Below, piece after piece: positions 44,135-53,218 of a stretch of 64,000 bases of DNA; the first letter of the stretch is position 1, and each line of letters opens with the position of its first letter. The DNA lies in assembly GCA_937915545.1 (NCBI GenBank), contig CALGIJ010000006.1:105212-169211 (forward strand), written 5' to 3'. Origin of the DNA: an uncultured Desulfobacterales bacterium (GTDB lineage Bacteria; Desulfobacterota; Desulfobulbia; Desulfobulbales; Desulfocapsaceae). The position numbers were made by a program, and so were the translations under genes. The notes below the pieces were generated by a model. The model searched no databases. It saw only the letters and a list, made by a program, of their open reading frames with translations, and was not told the origin of the DNA.

Positions 44135-45335
44135 GGCGCAGCACCCTCCTTCTCATGTTGGCCCTTATGACGAAATAGTCGAAGAGCGGGGCGAAGACGT
44201 TGCCAAGAAGAATGGCGAGCATGATCCCCTCCGGGTAGGCCGGGTTGACGACGCGGATCATAATGGTCAGTACACCGATGAGCAGGCCGTAGGCCCACTG
44301 CCCGGGGAAGGTGTGGGCGGCGGAGACCGGGTCGGTGGCCATGAACACCAGGCCGAAGGCGAGGCCGCCGACCACCAGGTGCCAGTGCGGCGGGATGCCG
44401 TAAAGGGGGTTGACAGCGCTGCCCTGGAAATAGAAAAAGCTCGCGGCGAGCATGGCGCCGAGCAGGGTGGCGGCCATCACCCGCCACGGGGCGATGCCGG
44501 TGACGAGGAGAATGATCGCGCCAATGAGGCAGGCCAGGGTCGAGGTCTCCCCCATGGAGCCGGGGATGGTGCCGACAAAGGCTTGCAGCCAGCTGACATC
44601 GAGCCCCTCGAAGACCTTGCCGGGCTGGGCGGCGGCGAACTTAGCGAGGGGGGTGGCGCCGGAGACCGAGTCCACCGCCGTCCATACCGCGTCGCCGGTC
44701 ATCTGCGCTGGATAGGCGAAGTAGATGAAGGCGCGCGAGGCCAAGGCGGGGTTCATGAAGTTGCGCCCCACCCCTCCGAAGACTTCCTTGGCGAAGACCA
44801 GGCCGAAGCTGACCCCCACCGCCACCTGCCACAGGGGAATGGTCGGCGGCAGGGAGAGGGAAAAGAGCAGGCCGGTGACGAGGAAGGCCTCGGAGAACTC
44901 GTGGCCGCGGATGATATTGAACAGCCCCTCCCACAGGGAGCCGACCACCATGGTCACCACATAGATGGGCAGGAAGTAGAGGGCGCCATGGAGGCAGTTG
45001 GCAAAAAAGCTCTCGGGGTTGCAGCCGGTCAAGGTCATGATCTCGCCACGCCAGCCCCCCGGGCCGGGGAGGCCCATGAGGGCGATGGCGGCGTTGGCCT
45101 GATAGCCGGTGTTCCACACCGCCATGGCGACGCAGGGCAAGAGGGCGATGAGCACCGTGGTCATGATGCGTTTAAGGTCGATGCCGTCGCGGATATGCGG
45201 TGCCGCCTTGGTGGTCGCGGCAGAGCCGAGCAGAAAGGAGTCCACCGCCTCGAAGAGGGGGTACCAGCGGGCCAGGCGACCACCGGGGGCGAAATGTCTG
45301 CCCGCCCGATCCATGAGTTTGCCGAGAACGTTCAT
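44124..45335 (-). CDS. nqrB: Na+-NQR subunit B (FMN-carrying, quinone/Na+ site)
   Basis: The 403-residue, roughly ten-helix subunit is the core of the Na+ pump. It has the covalent-FMN motif in DSVSGATPLAKFA, FGGVGRNFMNPALASRAFIYF, the GSMGETSTLACLIGA loop and FMATDPVSAAHTFPGQWAYG. The N-terminal soluble stretch (MDRAGRHFAPGGRLARWYPL) is as in other NqrB. It starts 60 bases after nqrA. It couples electron transfer from NqrC to Na+ export. Confidence 0.96.
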   Translation of the reverse strand: MNVLGKLMDRAGRHFAPGGRLARWYPLFEAVDSFLLGSAATTKAAPHIRDGIDLKRIMTTVLIALLPCVAMAVWNTGYQANAAIALMGLPGPGGWRGEIMTLTGCNPESFFANCLHGALYFLPIYVVTMVVGSLWEGLFNIIRGHEFSEAFLVTGLLFSLSLPPTIPLWQVAVGVSFGLVFAKEVFGGVGRNFMNPALASRAFIYFAYPAQMTGDAVWTAVDSVSGATPLAKFAAAQPGKVFEGLDVSWLQAFVGTIPGSMGETSTLACLIGAIILLVTGIAPWRVMAATLLGAMLAASFFYFQGSAVNPLYGIPPHWHLVVGGLAFGLVFMATDPVSAAHTFPGQWAYGLLIGVLTIMIRVVNPAYPEGIMLAILLGNVFAPLFDYFVIRANMRRRVLRHGR

Positions 45336-45395
45336 GAGCTGTCTGTCACCGTGGGTAGAAGGATGATATGGGGTGCGGCTGAAAGCCGGCCCCCG

Positions 45396-46742
45396 TCAGT
45401 TGCCCTGTTCGATGGCGCTCAGCACCTGCCGCAGGGCCGGAGCGAACTCGTTCTTGCCGGGGCAGACGAAGCTTAAGGGGCCGAGATCCTCCTCGATCAG
45501 CTCCAGGCAGCCGAGCGCCTTGGCCTGTTCCGTGTCGCCACGCACCACCGCCTTGAGCAGCGCGGTGGCGATGATATCGAGGGGCATGACCTGCTCGTAG
45601 GTGCCCAAGGGGTAGATGGCACGCCGCCCGCCCCACAAAGCGGTGTTCATCGGCAGCGGCCGCCTGGGCAGAAAGGCCGAGGCGAAAACCGGCTTGACCG
45701 AGAAACGCTCCCGGCCGGGCATCAGCCAGTTGAACAGCGAGCGGCCGGCGCTCTCGGCAACCACCGAGACCTGATTATGGTAGCGGCCGAGAAAGACATG
45801 CGGCTCGCGGCACTCGCGCCCGGAAAGGAGCGAGCCGGAGACGATGCGCAGGGGCTCGAGGGACAGCTCGCGACGACACAAATCGGGCAGCGAGGCGCCG
45901 AGGCGGGTGCGCAGCAGGGCCGGCGTGATCACCCCTTCCCCGCCCAGGGCCACCACCCGCTCGGCGAGCAGCGTGCCGCTGGCCATGAGGTGGCCGATGG
46001 CGATGACGTCCTGGTAGCCTATGTGCCAGACGGTGCGGTTCTCGTGCACCGGGTCGATGAAGTGGATGTGGGTCGAGGGCAGCCCCGCCGGGTGCGGTCC
46101 GACAAAGCGCCATGGCGTCACCCCCTCGACAATCTCCCAGTCTTCGAGGCGCTCCTCGCCGGTACAATAGTGGATGGGCGCCTCCACCAGCCGCCGCAGA
46201 AAGCGCAGCCCGAGGTGAAATTCCTCGTGGCGCGGGAGGATGATGGTCTGCGGACGGCCGGAGAGGGGCTCGCTGTCGATGGCGGTGATAAAGAGCGCGA
46301 CCGGCTCGGCGTCCGCCGTCGGCGTTCTGCCGTAGGGGCGGGTGCGCAGCGCGGTCCACAGGCCGGACTGCTGCAGCAGCTGGCGCAACTCGGCCGGGGA
46401 GCAATCCTCCGGGGCCCGGCCGGCCAGGGCGAACTCCAGCCGTTCGTCGCCATCGACGTCGATGACCAGCGACTCGAAACGCCGCTTCTCGCCGCGGTTG
46501 ACCGCCACCACCGTGCCGCTGGCGGGGGCAGTGAACAAGGCCGCCGGGTTGCCCTTGTCGTGGAACAGGGGCTGGCCGAGCACCACCCGATCCTCGACCT
46601 TGACGAGCATGGTCGGCTTCATGCCGATGTAGTCGTCGCCGAGCAGGGCCACTTGCCGCACCTCGTTGCCCGGACGGAGGGCGTCCTGCGGCCTTCCGGC
46701 CAGGGGCAGGTCAAGTCCCTTGTTGAGCACAATCGTCTTCAT
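45396..46742 (-). CDS. nqrA: Na+-NQR subunit A
   Basis: The 448-residue soluble subunit begins MKTIVLNKGLDLPLAGRP, as NqrA proteins do. It has DYIGMKPTMLVKVEDRVVLGQPLF, FTAPASGTVVAVNRGEKR and DPVHENRTVWHIGYQDV. It docks on the cytoplasmic face and helps form the quinone site. The ATG at 46742 has GGGAGG upstream; the open frame extending to 46862 has no family resemblance. It is the first gene of the nqr operon, which builds a sodium gradient from NADH oxidation. Confidence 0.95.
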   Translation of the reverse strand: MKTIVLNKGLDLPLAGRPQDALRPGNEVRQVALLGDDYIGMKPTMLVKVEDRVVLGQPLFHDKGNPAALFTAPASGTVVAVNRGEKRRFESLVIDVDGDERLEFALAGRAPEDCSPAELRQLLQQSGLWTALRTRPYGRTPTADAEPVALFITAIDSEPLSGRPQTIILPRHEEFHLGLRFLRRLVEAPIHYCTGEERLEDWEIVEGVTPWRFVGPHPAGLPSTHIHFIDPVHENRTVWHIGYQDVIAIGHLMASGTLLAERVVALGGEGVITPALLRTRLGASLPDLCRRELSLEPLRIVSGSLLSGRECREPHVFLGRYHNQVSVVAESAGRSLFNWLMPGRERFSVKPVFASAFLPRRPLPMNTALWGGRRAIYPLGTYEQVMPLDIIATALLKAVVRGDTEQAKALGCLELIEEDLGPLSFVCPGKNEFAPALRQVLSAIEQGN

Positions 46743-47267
46743 CTCAGCCGCCTCCCTCACCTCTTGAACCACGCCATGCATCTCCAGGCCATCCCTTCGC
46801 CCTGCCGCCGGTGACGGTCGACGAGACGCCCTGCGCCAACATTTTCCCCGCACCACCGCCATCTTCCACCCCGACAGAATCGGGAAAAGCGCTCGCCTGG
46901 CGCGAGGGTTGCACCGGCATGGTCAGCTCTCTTTCCCGCTCCCTCCGCCTTCGGCAAGGACAGGGGAACTGCCGCGCCATGGTCAGGAGAGGGACGAAAG
47001 GGTCCTTGTGCCGTGGAATCTCGAAAAAAACGAGAAGAAACAGAGTCTCCGTTGATAAGGAAACGAACCACGTTTTACGCCAAAAGTAAATACTCGATAA
47101 GGGAAAAAGGCCGGCAGCGCCCAGCGACAACCAGGCCATGCGATGGGGCGGCAAGAGGTGGCCTCTGGCATTTTTAACACACATTCCTAAAATCCCTTGC
47201 CCTTCTGTTAATTTTTAAACATAATGTTTTAACACTTGTTTGAACATTAGCAGCAGGAGAAAGGGGC
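46743..47267. other. Divergent region between nqrA and a sigma-54 activator gene
   Basis: No gene is credible. The half near nqrA is GC-rich. The right end (47170-47260) is strongly AT-rich and holds the promoter of the activator gene. I searched the minus strand for a -24/-12 promoter for nqr and found only poor matches; a weak sigma-70 candidate lies near 47060-47100. Confidence 0.4.
47197..47225 (+). promoter_or_regulatory. Sigma-70 promoter of the activator gene
   Basis: TTGCCC (47197-47202), 17 bases, CATAAT (47220-47225; five of six matches). A small palindrome AACATAATGTT (47218-47228) covers the -10, so repression there is possible. The leader to the ATG at 47268 is about 36 bases. 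Confidence 0.6.
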
Positions 47268-48647
47268 ATGGAGGACAAAACGTTGAGCCGTTACTGGGAA
47301 ACAGTGGTGGAAATCATCCACGACGGGGTGATGATGGTCGACCCCGGCGGGGCGATCGTCTCCGCCAACCGCGCCCTCACCGAAATGACCGGCTACAGCC
47401 GCGACGAACTGCTCGGCCAGCCCTGTTCGATCCTCAAGTGCAGCAGCTGCAGCAAGGTCTTCGACCCCAGCGGCCAGCACTGGTGCCTGCTCTTCCGCAG
47501 CGGCGCGGTCAACATGCGCAGGTGCTCGATCACCGCCAAGAGCGGCCGCCTCGTCCATGTGATGAAGAACGCCTCGGTGCTGCACGATGAGACCGGCACC
47601 ATCATCGGCGCCGTGGAGACCCTGGCCGACATCAGCGAAATCATCGAAAAAGACAGCCAGATCGAAGCCTTCCGTCGTGAACTGCGCCAGGAGAACGGCT
47701 TCCAGGGGATGATCGGCATCTCGGCGCCGATGCGCCACACCTTCGATCTCCTCGCCAAGGTGGCCGCTTCCGACGCCCCCGCCCTGATCCTCGGCGAGAG
47801 CGGCACCGGCAAGGAACTCGCCGCCCGGGCCATCCACCAGCATTCGGCGAGGAAAGACAAGCCTTATGTGCAGGTTAACTGCGCCGCCCTGAACGAATCG
47901 GTGCTGGAGAGCGAGCTCTTCGGCCACGTCAAGGGGGCCTTCACCGGCGCCTACCAGAACCGCCAGGGGCGCTTCGAGGCGGCCCACGGCGGCGATATCT
48001 TCCTCGACGAGATCGGCGAGCTGCCACTTTCCACCCAGGTCAAGCTGCTGCGCGTCCTCGAAGAGAAAGTCATCGAGCGGGTCGGCGACAACCGCCCCAT
48101 CCCGGTGGACGTGCGCATCATCACCGCCACCAACCGCAACCTCAAGGAACTGGTGGACAAGGGCCTGTTCCGCAGTGACTTCTACTACCGCATCAACGTC
48201 CTGCCGGTGGAGCTGCCGCCCCTGCGGCGGCGCCCCGAGGACATCCCCCTGCTGGCGGAGATGTTCTTCCACCACCTGCAGTTGAAGAGCAACAAGAAGA
48301 TCCTCGGCATCTCCCCCGAGGCCATGCAGCTCCTCGTCCGCCACTCCTGGCCGGGCAACGTCCGCGAAATGAAGAGCGCCTTCGAGTATGCCTTCGTCAC
48401 CTGCAGCGAGGACCGCATCGAGCCGCAGCACCTGCCCCCGGACATCGCCTTTCCCCAGGTACAGGCACCCCCGCTCCCGGTGGCGAAACACGCCACCCTG
48501 TCCAGCGACGAACGCAAGAAAGGCGAGCTCCAGCAGGCGCTGGCCCAGGCCGGGGGCAACCAGTCCCTGGCGGCCAAGCTCCTCGGGGTGAGCCGGGTCA
48601 CGGTGTGGAACCGCATGCACCGCTACGGCCTGCTGCACCGCGACTAG
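47268..48647 (+). CDS. PAS-type sigma-54-dependent activator
   Basis: The 459-residue regulator has an N-terminal PAS domain (about 5-125). The AAA+ core has GESGTGKELAARAIH, the sigma-54 loop GAFTGA, GDIFLDEIGELPL and WPGNVREM. A Fis-type helix-turn-helix (NQSLAAKLLGVSRVTVWNRM) ends the protein. The PAS domain contains an unusual cysteine group (CSILKCSSCSK, then HWCLLF and MRRCS), suggesting a redox, metal or sulfur signal. GGAG precedes the ATG. The gene is directly upstream of a consensus -24/-12 promoter and the molybdoenzyme operon, which it probably controls. Confidence 0.9.
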   Translation: MEDKTLSRYWETVVEIIHDGVMMVDPGGAIVSANRALTEMTGYSRDELLGQPCSILKCSSCSKVFDPSGQHWCLLFRSGAVNMRRCSITAKSGRLVHVMKNASVLHDETGTIIGAVETLADISEIIEKDSQIEAFRRELRQENGFQGMIGISAPMRHTFDLLAKVAASDAPALILGESGTGKELAARAIHQHSARKDKPYVQVNCAALNESVLESELFGHVKGAFTGAYQNRQGRFEAAHGGDIFLDEIGELPLSTQVKLLRVLEEKVIERVGDNRPIPVDVRIITATNRNLKELVDKGLFRSDFYYRINVLPVELPPLRRRPEDIPLLAEMFFHHLQLKSNKKILGISPEAMQLLVRHSWPGNVREMKSAFEYAFVTCSEDRIEPQHLPPDIAFPQVQAPPLPVAKHATLSSDERKKGELQQALAQAGGNQSLAAKLLGVSRVTVWNRMHRYGLLHRD

Positions 48648-48677
48648 CCTCATCCCAGCCCAGGTCGACTTCACTCA

Positions 48678-48693
48678 TGGCACGCCTTTTGCT
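48678..48693 (+). promoter_or_regulatory. Consensus sigma-54 promoter of the molybdoenzyme operon
   Basis: TGGCACG-CCTT-TTGCT: a full match to the -24/-12 consensus, with GG at 48679-48680 and GC at 48691-48692. The start would be near 48704, about 100 bases before the first gene. It lies 31 bases after the stop of the sigma-54 activator. Confidence 0.9.
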
Positions 48694-48805
48694 CTCTCTT
48701 TTCTGCCAGCGGGCCGCATAAAGAGCCTCCGGCAGCGTCAACAGGGAGCCGGGATCTTCCCGGACAAGACCATCCCGGACCAGAGCAAGACAACGGAGCA
48801 ACCAC

Positions 48806-51262
48806 ATGCAGATCGAGATCTCACGCAGGAGATTCCTCAAAGGCAGCGTCGCCCTGATGATCCTCGGCGGCACCGCCCTCTCCGGGGCCGACATCCTCGC
48901 CGAGGCGATGAGCAAGGCCACCGCCGCCCCCGTCGCCGCGAAAGGCCGGCGCAAGGTGGCGACCATTTGCGAGATGTGCGTCAACAAGTGCGCCGCCATC
49001 GCCCATGTCGAGAACAACATCGTCAAGAAGCTCGACCCCAACCCCCTCTTCCCCAAATCGCGCAACATGCTCTGCGCCCGGGGCCAGGCCGGCATCAGCG
49101 CCCTCTACGACCCGGACCGCCTCAAGTACCCGCTGATCCGCGCCGGCGAGCGCGGCGACGGCAAGTACCGGCGCGCCACCTGGGAGGAGGCCTACAAGCA
49201 TATCGCCGACAAGCTCACCAAGATCCTCGACGAGGAAGGCGACAACCGCTCGACCATCGGCTACTGCGCCGGCGAGGGCCTCGCCGAGCACACCTTCAAG
49301 AGCTTCATGTCGGACAAGTTCGGCAGCAGCAACTTCCTCAACCACTCTTCGATCTGCCTGCAATCGACGGTCACCGGCTATACCCTGACCATCGGCGGCT
49401 ACGGCATCGCCGACCTCGAGAACGCCAGGTATGTCATCATGGCGGGGGCCAACCGCGCCGAAGCGATCCTCACTCCGGACACCATGGACCTCTTCAAGCG
49501 CACCCGCGGCCGCGGCGCCAAGCTGGTGGTGGTCGACCCCCGCTACACCAACACGGCGATGCACGCCGACACCTATCTGCAGATCAAGCCGGGCACCGAC
49601 CTGGCCTTCGTCCTCGCCCTGACCTACGCCACCCTGCTCGGCCAGCTCTATAACAAGGAATACGTCGAGAACAACTTCCAGGACTTCGAGAAGTACAAAA
49701 AGCACATCCTCGACAGCGGCTACACCCCGGAATGGGCGGAGAAGATCACCGGCATCCCGGCGGGCACCATCTGCAAGGTCGCCCACGACTTCATGGCCGC
49801 CGCACCCCAGGCCATCTATTACCAGGGCCGCCGCACCACCTGGTCGAAGAACGACTTCCAACTGCGCCGCGCCATGGCCCTGTTCACTGCCCTGGGCGGT
49901 GGCGTCGACGTCAAGGGCGGCATCGTCTTCGGCCACAAGCTGCCTCTCGGCGACCACGCCATCACCGCCCCCATCTACGCCAACGCCAAAGGCCGCATCG
50001 ACAAGGATGCGGCGGCGGTGGTCGGCTCCACCGGGTCCTGGGTGGCCTGGCGCAACATGGTCGCCGAAGGCAAGACCCCCTACCCGGTGCGCGGCATGTT
50101 CGTCTACAAGCAGAACCCGATGCTGTCGGTGCCCGACACCGCCAGAACCGCCGAGATGCTCCGCAAGATGGACCTGGTGGTGGTCATCGACACCATGCCC
50201 AGCGACACGGCGATGTTCGCCGACGTCATCCTCCCTGAGTGCACCTACCTTGAGCGCGAAGATCCGGTGACCTCCTTCGCCGGCACCGAACCGGCCATCG
50301 CCCTGCGCATGAAAGCCATCGAGCCGATGTACGAGACCAAACCGGTCATCGAGATCATGCGCGGCCTGGGCGAAGCGCTCTCCAAGCCGCTCTGGGAGAT
50401 CTCCAAAAAGCACGACGAGGATCTGCAGAGCGAACTCGAAGACCGGCCGGAAGAGGAGGTCTTCAGCGAAGGCGGCTACGACCTCGCCGACGCCTACCAG
50501 GAATCCCAGGAGGAAATCAACCACCATATGGTGGTCGCCAAGCATGGCGAGGCCGCCTGGCGCATCCTCCGCGAAAAGGGCGTCTTCTACCCGCAGATGA
50601 ACGAGTATTTCAAGAAGCTCTCCGACAACAGCTACCAGTACTACCCGAGAAACAAGAAATACTACGGAGTGCTCAAGAAAGAGGGGGAGATGGTGCGCGA
50701 CGACAGCCTCGACAGGGACTGCGAGACCTGCGAAACCTGCGTCAACCCCGCCGACATCGCCCCCACCAGCAGGACCTACAGCACGCCGAGCAAGAAGATC
50801 GAGTGCTATCTCGGAGCGATGGAGAAGAAAGGCGTCGATCCGATGCCGGCCTGGCATGACGAGGACTATGTCAAGGTCCCCAAGGGCAAGTACAAGTTCA
50901 TCACCGGCCGCCACGCCCACTTCACCCAGAACGCCACCGTCAACAACATCATGCTCCTCGAGCTGATGAAGGAAAACTACGTGTGGATCAACGACCGCGA
51001 GGCGCGCACGCTGGGCATCGCCTTCGGTGACATGGTGGAGATCACCAGCCCGGTGGGCAAGGTACACATCAAGGCCTACCCCACTCCGAAGATCGTCAGC
51101 GAGGCGGTCTTCTACATCCACGGCTTCGGCTCGAAATCGTCGCTGCAGACCTTCGCCCACCGCAACGGCGCCAGCGACAACGAGATCATCGAGGGAAGTA
51201 TCGAACCGGTGTTGGGCTGCGCCATCATGCACGACACCCTGGTATCTGTCAGGAAGGTGTGA
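48806..51262 (+). CDS. Tat-exported molybdopterin oxidoreductase (PsrA/PhsA-like)
   Basis: The 818-residue catalytic subunit belongs to the DMSO-reductase superfamily. It has a Tat signal (SRRRFLKGS), a [4Fe-4S] ligand set C55-x2-C58-x3-C62-x27-C90, and a probable molybdenum ligand C184 in SSICLQSTVTGY. Cysteine ligation is typical of the PsrA/PhsA (polysulfide or thiosulfate reductase) and ArrA-like branch. A lysine/glutamate-rich insertion at about 535-665 carries an extra CETCETC cluster. It works in the periplasm with the Fe-S subunit and NrfD-type anchor encoded next. Substrate candidates are polysulfide, thiosulfate or tetrathionate; rhodanese context favours sulfur. Arsenate or selenate cannot be excluded. 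Confidence 0.85.
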   Translation: MQIEISRRRFLKGSVALMILGGTALSGADILAEAMSKATAAPVAAKGRRKVATICEMCVNKCAAIAHVENNIVKKLDPNPLFPKSRNMLCARGQAGISALYDPDRLKYPLIRAGERGDGKYRRATWEEAYKHIADKLTKILDEEGDNRSTIGYCAGEGLAEHTFKSFMSDKFGSSNFLNHSSICLQSTVTGYTLTIGGYGIADLENARYVIMAGANRAEAILTPDTMDLFKRTRGRGAKLVVVDPRYTNTAMHADTYLQIKPGTDLAFVLALTYATLLGQLYNKEYVENNFQDFEKYKKHILDSGYTPEWAEKITGIPAGTICKVAHDFMAAAPQAIYYQGRRTTWSKNDFQLRRAMALFTALGGGVDVKGGIVFGHKLPLGDHAITAPIYANAKGRIDKDAAAVVGSTGSWVAWRNMVAEGKTPYPVRGMFVYKQNPMLSVPDTARTAEMLRKMDLVVVIDTMPSDTAMFADVILPECTYLEREDPVTSFAGTEPAIALRMKAIEPMYETKPVIEIMRGLGEALSKPLWEISKKHDEDLQSELEDRPEEEVFSEGGYDLADAYQESQEEINHHMVVAKHGEAAWRILREKGVFYPQMNEYFKKLSDNSYQYYPRNKKYYGVLKKEGEMVRDDSLDRDCETCETCVNPADIAPTSRTYSTPSKKIECYLGAMEKKGVDPMPAWHDEDYVKVPKGKYKFITGRHAHFTQNATVNNIMLLELMKENYVWINDREARTLGIAFGDMVEITSPVGKVHIKAYPTPKIVSEAVFYIHGFGSKSSLQTFAHRNGASDNEIIEGSIEPVLGCAIMHDTLVSVRKV

Positions 51263-51264
51263 CT

Positions 51265-51927
51265 ATGAACTACGCTATGGCTCTCGAATATCAGAACTGT
51301 ATCAATTGCCAGGCCTGCGAAGTCGCCTGCAAGCAGGAGAACGGCGTTCAGCTCGGCGCCGACAAGCAGCGCATCTGGGTCGGCATGGTCGAGGGCACCA
51401 TTTTCGGCAGGCCCTACGCCAACATCTACCCATCGCAGTGCAACCACTGCCTCGAAGCCCCCTGCGTCAGCGTCTGCCCGACCAAGGCCAGCCACTACGG
51501 CGAGGGGGGCATCGTCAAGGTCAACCCGAAGCAGTGCATCCTCTGCAAGGGCTGCATGGAGGCCTGCCCCTATGACGCCCGCTTCGTCGACGACACCAGG
51601 GTGGTCATCGACAAGTGCACCTTCTGCGACCATCGCATCGCCGAGACCGGCACCACCGCCTGCCAGGCCACCTGCCCCACCAAGGTGCGCACCTTCGGCG
51701 ACCTCGACGACGAGAACTCCGACCTCGTCAAGCTCCTCAAGACGAGACGCTTCTTCGTGCAGAAGGAACACATCGGCACCGTGCCGAAGCTCTTCTACCT
51801 GCTGCCGGAAGACGAGGCCTACGCCAAGCAGAGCCTGGCCCATACCACCGACATCCACACCTGGGAAGAGATCAAGCCCCATTACGACGAAGCGCGCAAC
51901 AGGAGGAGCAAGGAATGGAAACGATAG
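51265..51927 (+). CDS. Fe-S electron-transfer subunit (PsrB-like)
   Basis: The 220-residue protein is a DmsB/PsrB-type ferredoxin with four [4Fe-4S] clusters. Cysteine clusters are at QNCINCQACEVAC, PSQCNHCLEAPCVSVCP, KQCILCKGCMEACP, and KCTFCDHR with a later TACQATCP. It links the molybdoenzyme to the membrane subunit. I start at the ATG at 51265, seven bases after AGGAAGG; a GTG six bases earlier overlaps the preceding stop but has no spacing. The gene overlaps the membrane-subunit gene by 13 bases. No Tat signal is present, so it would travel with the catalytic partner. Confidence 0.9.
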   Translation: MNYAMALEYQNCINCQACEVACKQENGVQLGADKQRIWVGMVEGTIFGRPYANIYPSQCNHCLEAPCVSVCPTKASHYGEGGIVKVNPKQCILCKGCMEACPYDARFVDDTRVVIDKCTFCDHRIAETGTTACQATCPTKVRTFGDLDDENSDLVKLLKTRRFFVQKEHIGTVPKLFYLLPEDEAYAKQSLAHTTDIHTWEEIKPHYDEARNRRSKEWKR

Positions 51928-53180
51928 TCCTGGCCGGTGTGCCAATCAACAAGATCCCCATACGGCGGCTGCTGTTCAGCAAGACCATGCTCGTCGCCTA
52001 TGTGCTGCTCGCCCTGGCGCTATTCGGCATCTACGAGCTCTTCGCCCTGCGTTACATGAGCGGCGCGGTCGGGGCCCATGCCGCCGGCATCGACCCCACC
52101 GCCCCGGGCCTGCGTGAAGCGATGAGCCAGGCGGTCTTCGGCACCGTCGGCGAAATCACCAGAACCCAGCCGTGGACCTTGCTGATCGCCAACTACATGT
52201 ACATGATCTATACCGGCAGCGGCGTCATCTTCCTCGTCGCCCTGGCGGAGATGGCCCATTTCCATATCGTCGGCAAGGCTGCCGCCGGCTTCATGGTGGC
52301 GGGCGTCGCCCTCATCTTCGCCGGGCTGTTCACCATCGCCACCGACCTCAACATGCTCAACATGCACTGGATGCTGCTGACGCCGAACTTCAGCGCCGGC
52401 ATGTGGCTGATGCTGCCCCTCTACTGCACCTACATCCCCTTCGTCTTCTTTGAGATCTATCTGCTGCTCACCAACAAGCGCGACTGGGCGAGGCGGCTGG
52501 CCCTGCCCATCCTCGTGCTGAGCATCGGCGTCGACCTGATCGAGTATTATATCCAGGCCAAGCTCTTCTCGATGAACACCGCCCGTCACCTGTGGACCGA
52601 GTTTCCCCTGCTCACCTTCTACTTCATCATCTCGGCCTTCGTCACCTCGCTCGGCGTCATGGGCATCAACACCTTCCTCGTCCATCGCCACAAGCCGGAG
52701 TACGAGTCGCTGATGAATCGCATCCGCCAGGCGATGCTCTTCTTCGTCTTCATCCTCGGCCTCTACGAGATCGTCGGCTACATGACCGTGGACAAGGACT
52801 GGGCCTTCCTCATCCTCTTCGGCCCCTTCAGCGTCGTCTACTTCGCCGGCTACATCTTCCTCACCCTGGCCCTGCCCTTTCTGTTCATCCTCAAGCCGGG
52901 CAAGCCGATCCTCACCGTCTTCGCCTCCCTCTGCGTCCTCGTCGGCGGCTTCTTCGGCAGGTACCTTTTTGTCTACGGCGGCAACGCCAACCCAATGTCC
53001 AATCGCTTCGGCACCGGCTACGAACGCTACGACTTCTACTCGGTGGCCGAGTCCTTCCACTACGTCGCGCCGCATCTCGGCGAGATCCTCATCGTCGTCG
53101 GCTCGGTCGGCGTGGCGATGATCATCTATAAGCTTTTCGACGGGCTGTTCTCCGTCGGCAATTTCCGCGAACACTATTGA
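51915..53180 (+). CDS. NrfD/PsrC-type membrane anchor subunit
   Basis: The 421-residue protein is polytopic (about nine to ten helices) of the NrfD/PsrC family. It has QPWTLLIANYMYMIYTGSGVIF near the N-terminus and repeated aromatic-rich helices through SMNTARHLWTEFPLLTFYF. It would exchange electrons with menaquinone and pass them to the Fe-S subunit. The ATG at 51915 has AGGAGGAGCAAGGA upstream and lies within the end of the previous gene. It is somewhat larger than Thermus PsrC, because of the long first periplasmic loop. Confidence 0.88.
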   Translation: METIVLAGVPINKIPIRRLLFSKTMLVAYVLLALALFGIYELFALRYMSGAVGAHAAGIDPTAPGLREAMSQAVFGTVGEITRTQPWTLLIANYMYMIYTGSGVIFLVALAEMAHFHIVGKAAAGFMVAGVALIFAGLFTIATDLNMLNMHWMLLTPNFSAGMWLMLPLYCTYIPFVFFEIYLLLTNKRDWARRLALPILVLSIGVDLIEYYIQAKLFSMNTARHLWTEFPLLTFYFIISAFVTSLGVMGINTFLVHRHKPEYESLMNRIRQAMLFFVFILGLYEIVGYMTVDKDWAFLILFGPFSVVYFAGYIFLTLALPFLFILKPGKPILTVFASLCVLVGGFFGRYLFVYGGNANPMSNRFGTGYERYDFYSVAESFHYVAPHLGEILIVVGSVGVAMIIYKLFDGLFSVGNFREHY

Positions 53181-53218
53181 ACGGCTCTGGCCACAACCAC
53201 GACCCACAAGGAGACACC

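Noticed and set aside
48821..51232. Minus-strand open frame of about 800 codons
   Set aside because: It mirrors the molybdoenzyme gene exactly. The product is a repetitive Val/Asp/Gly/His sequence typical of antisense GC-rich frames.
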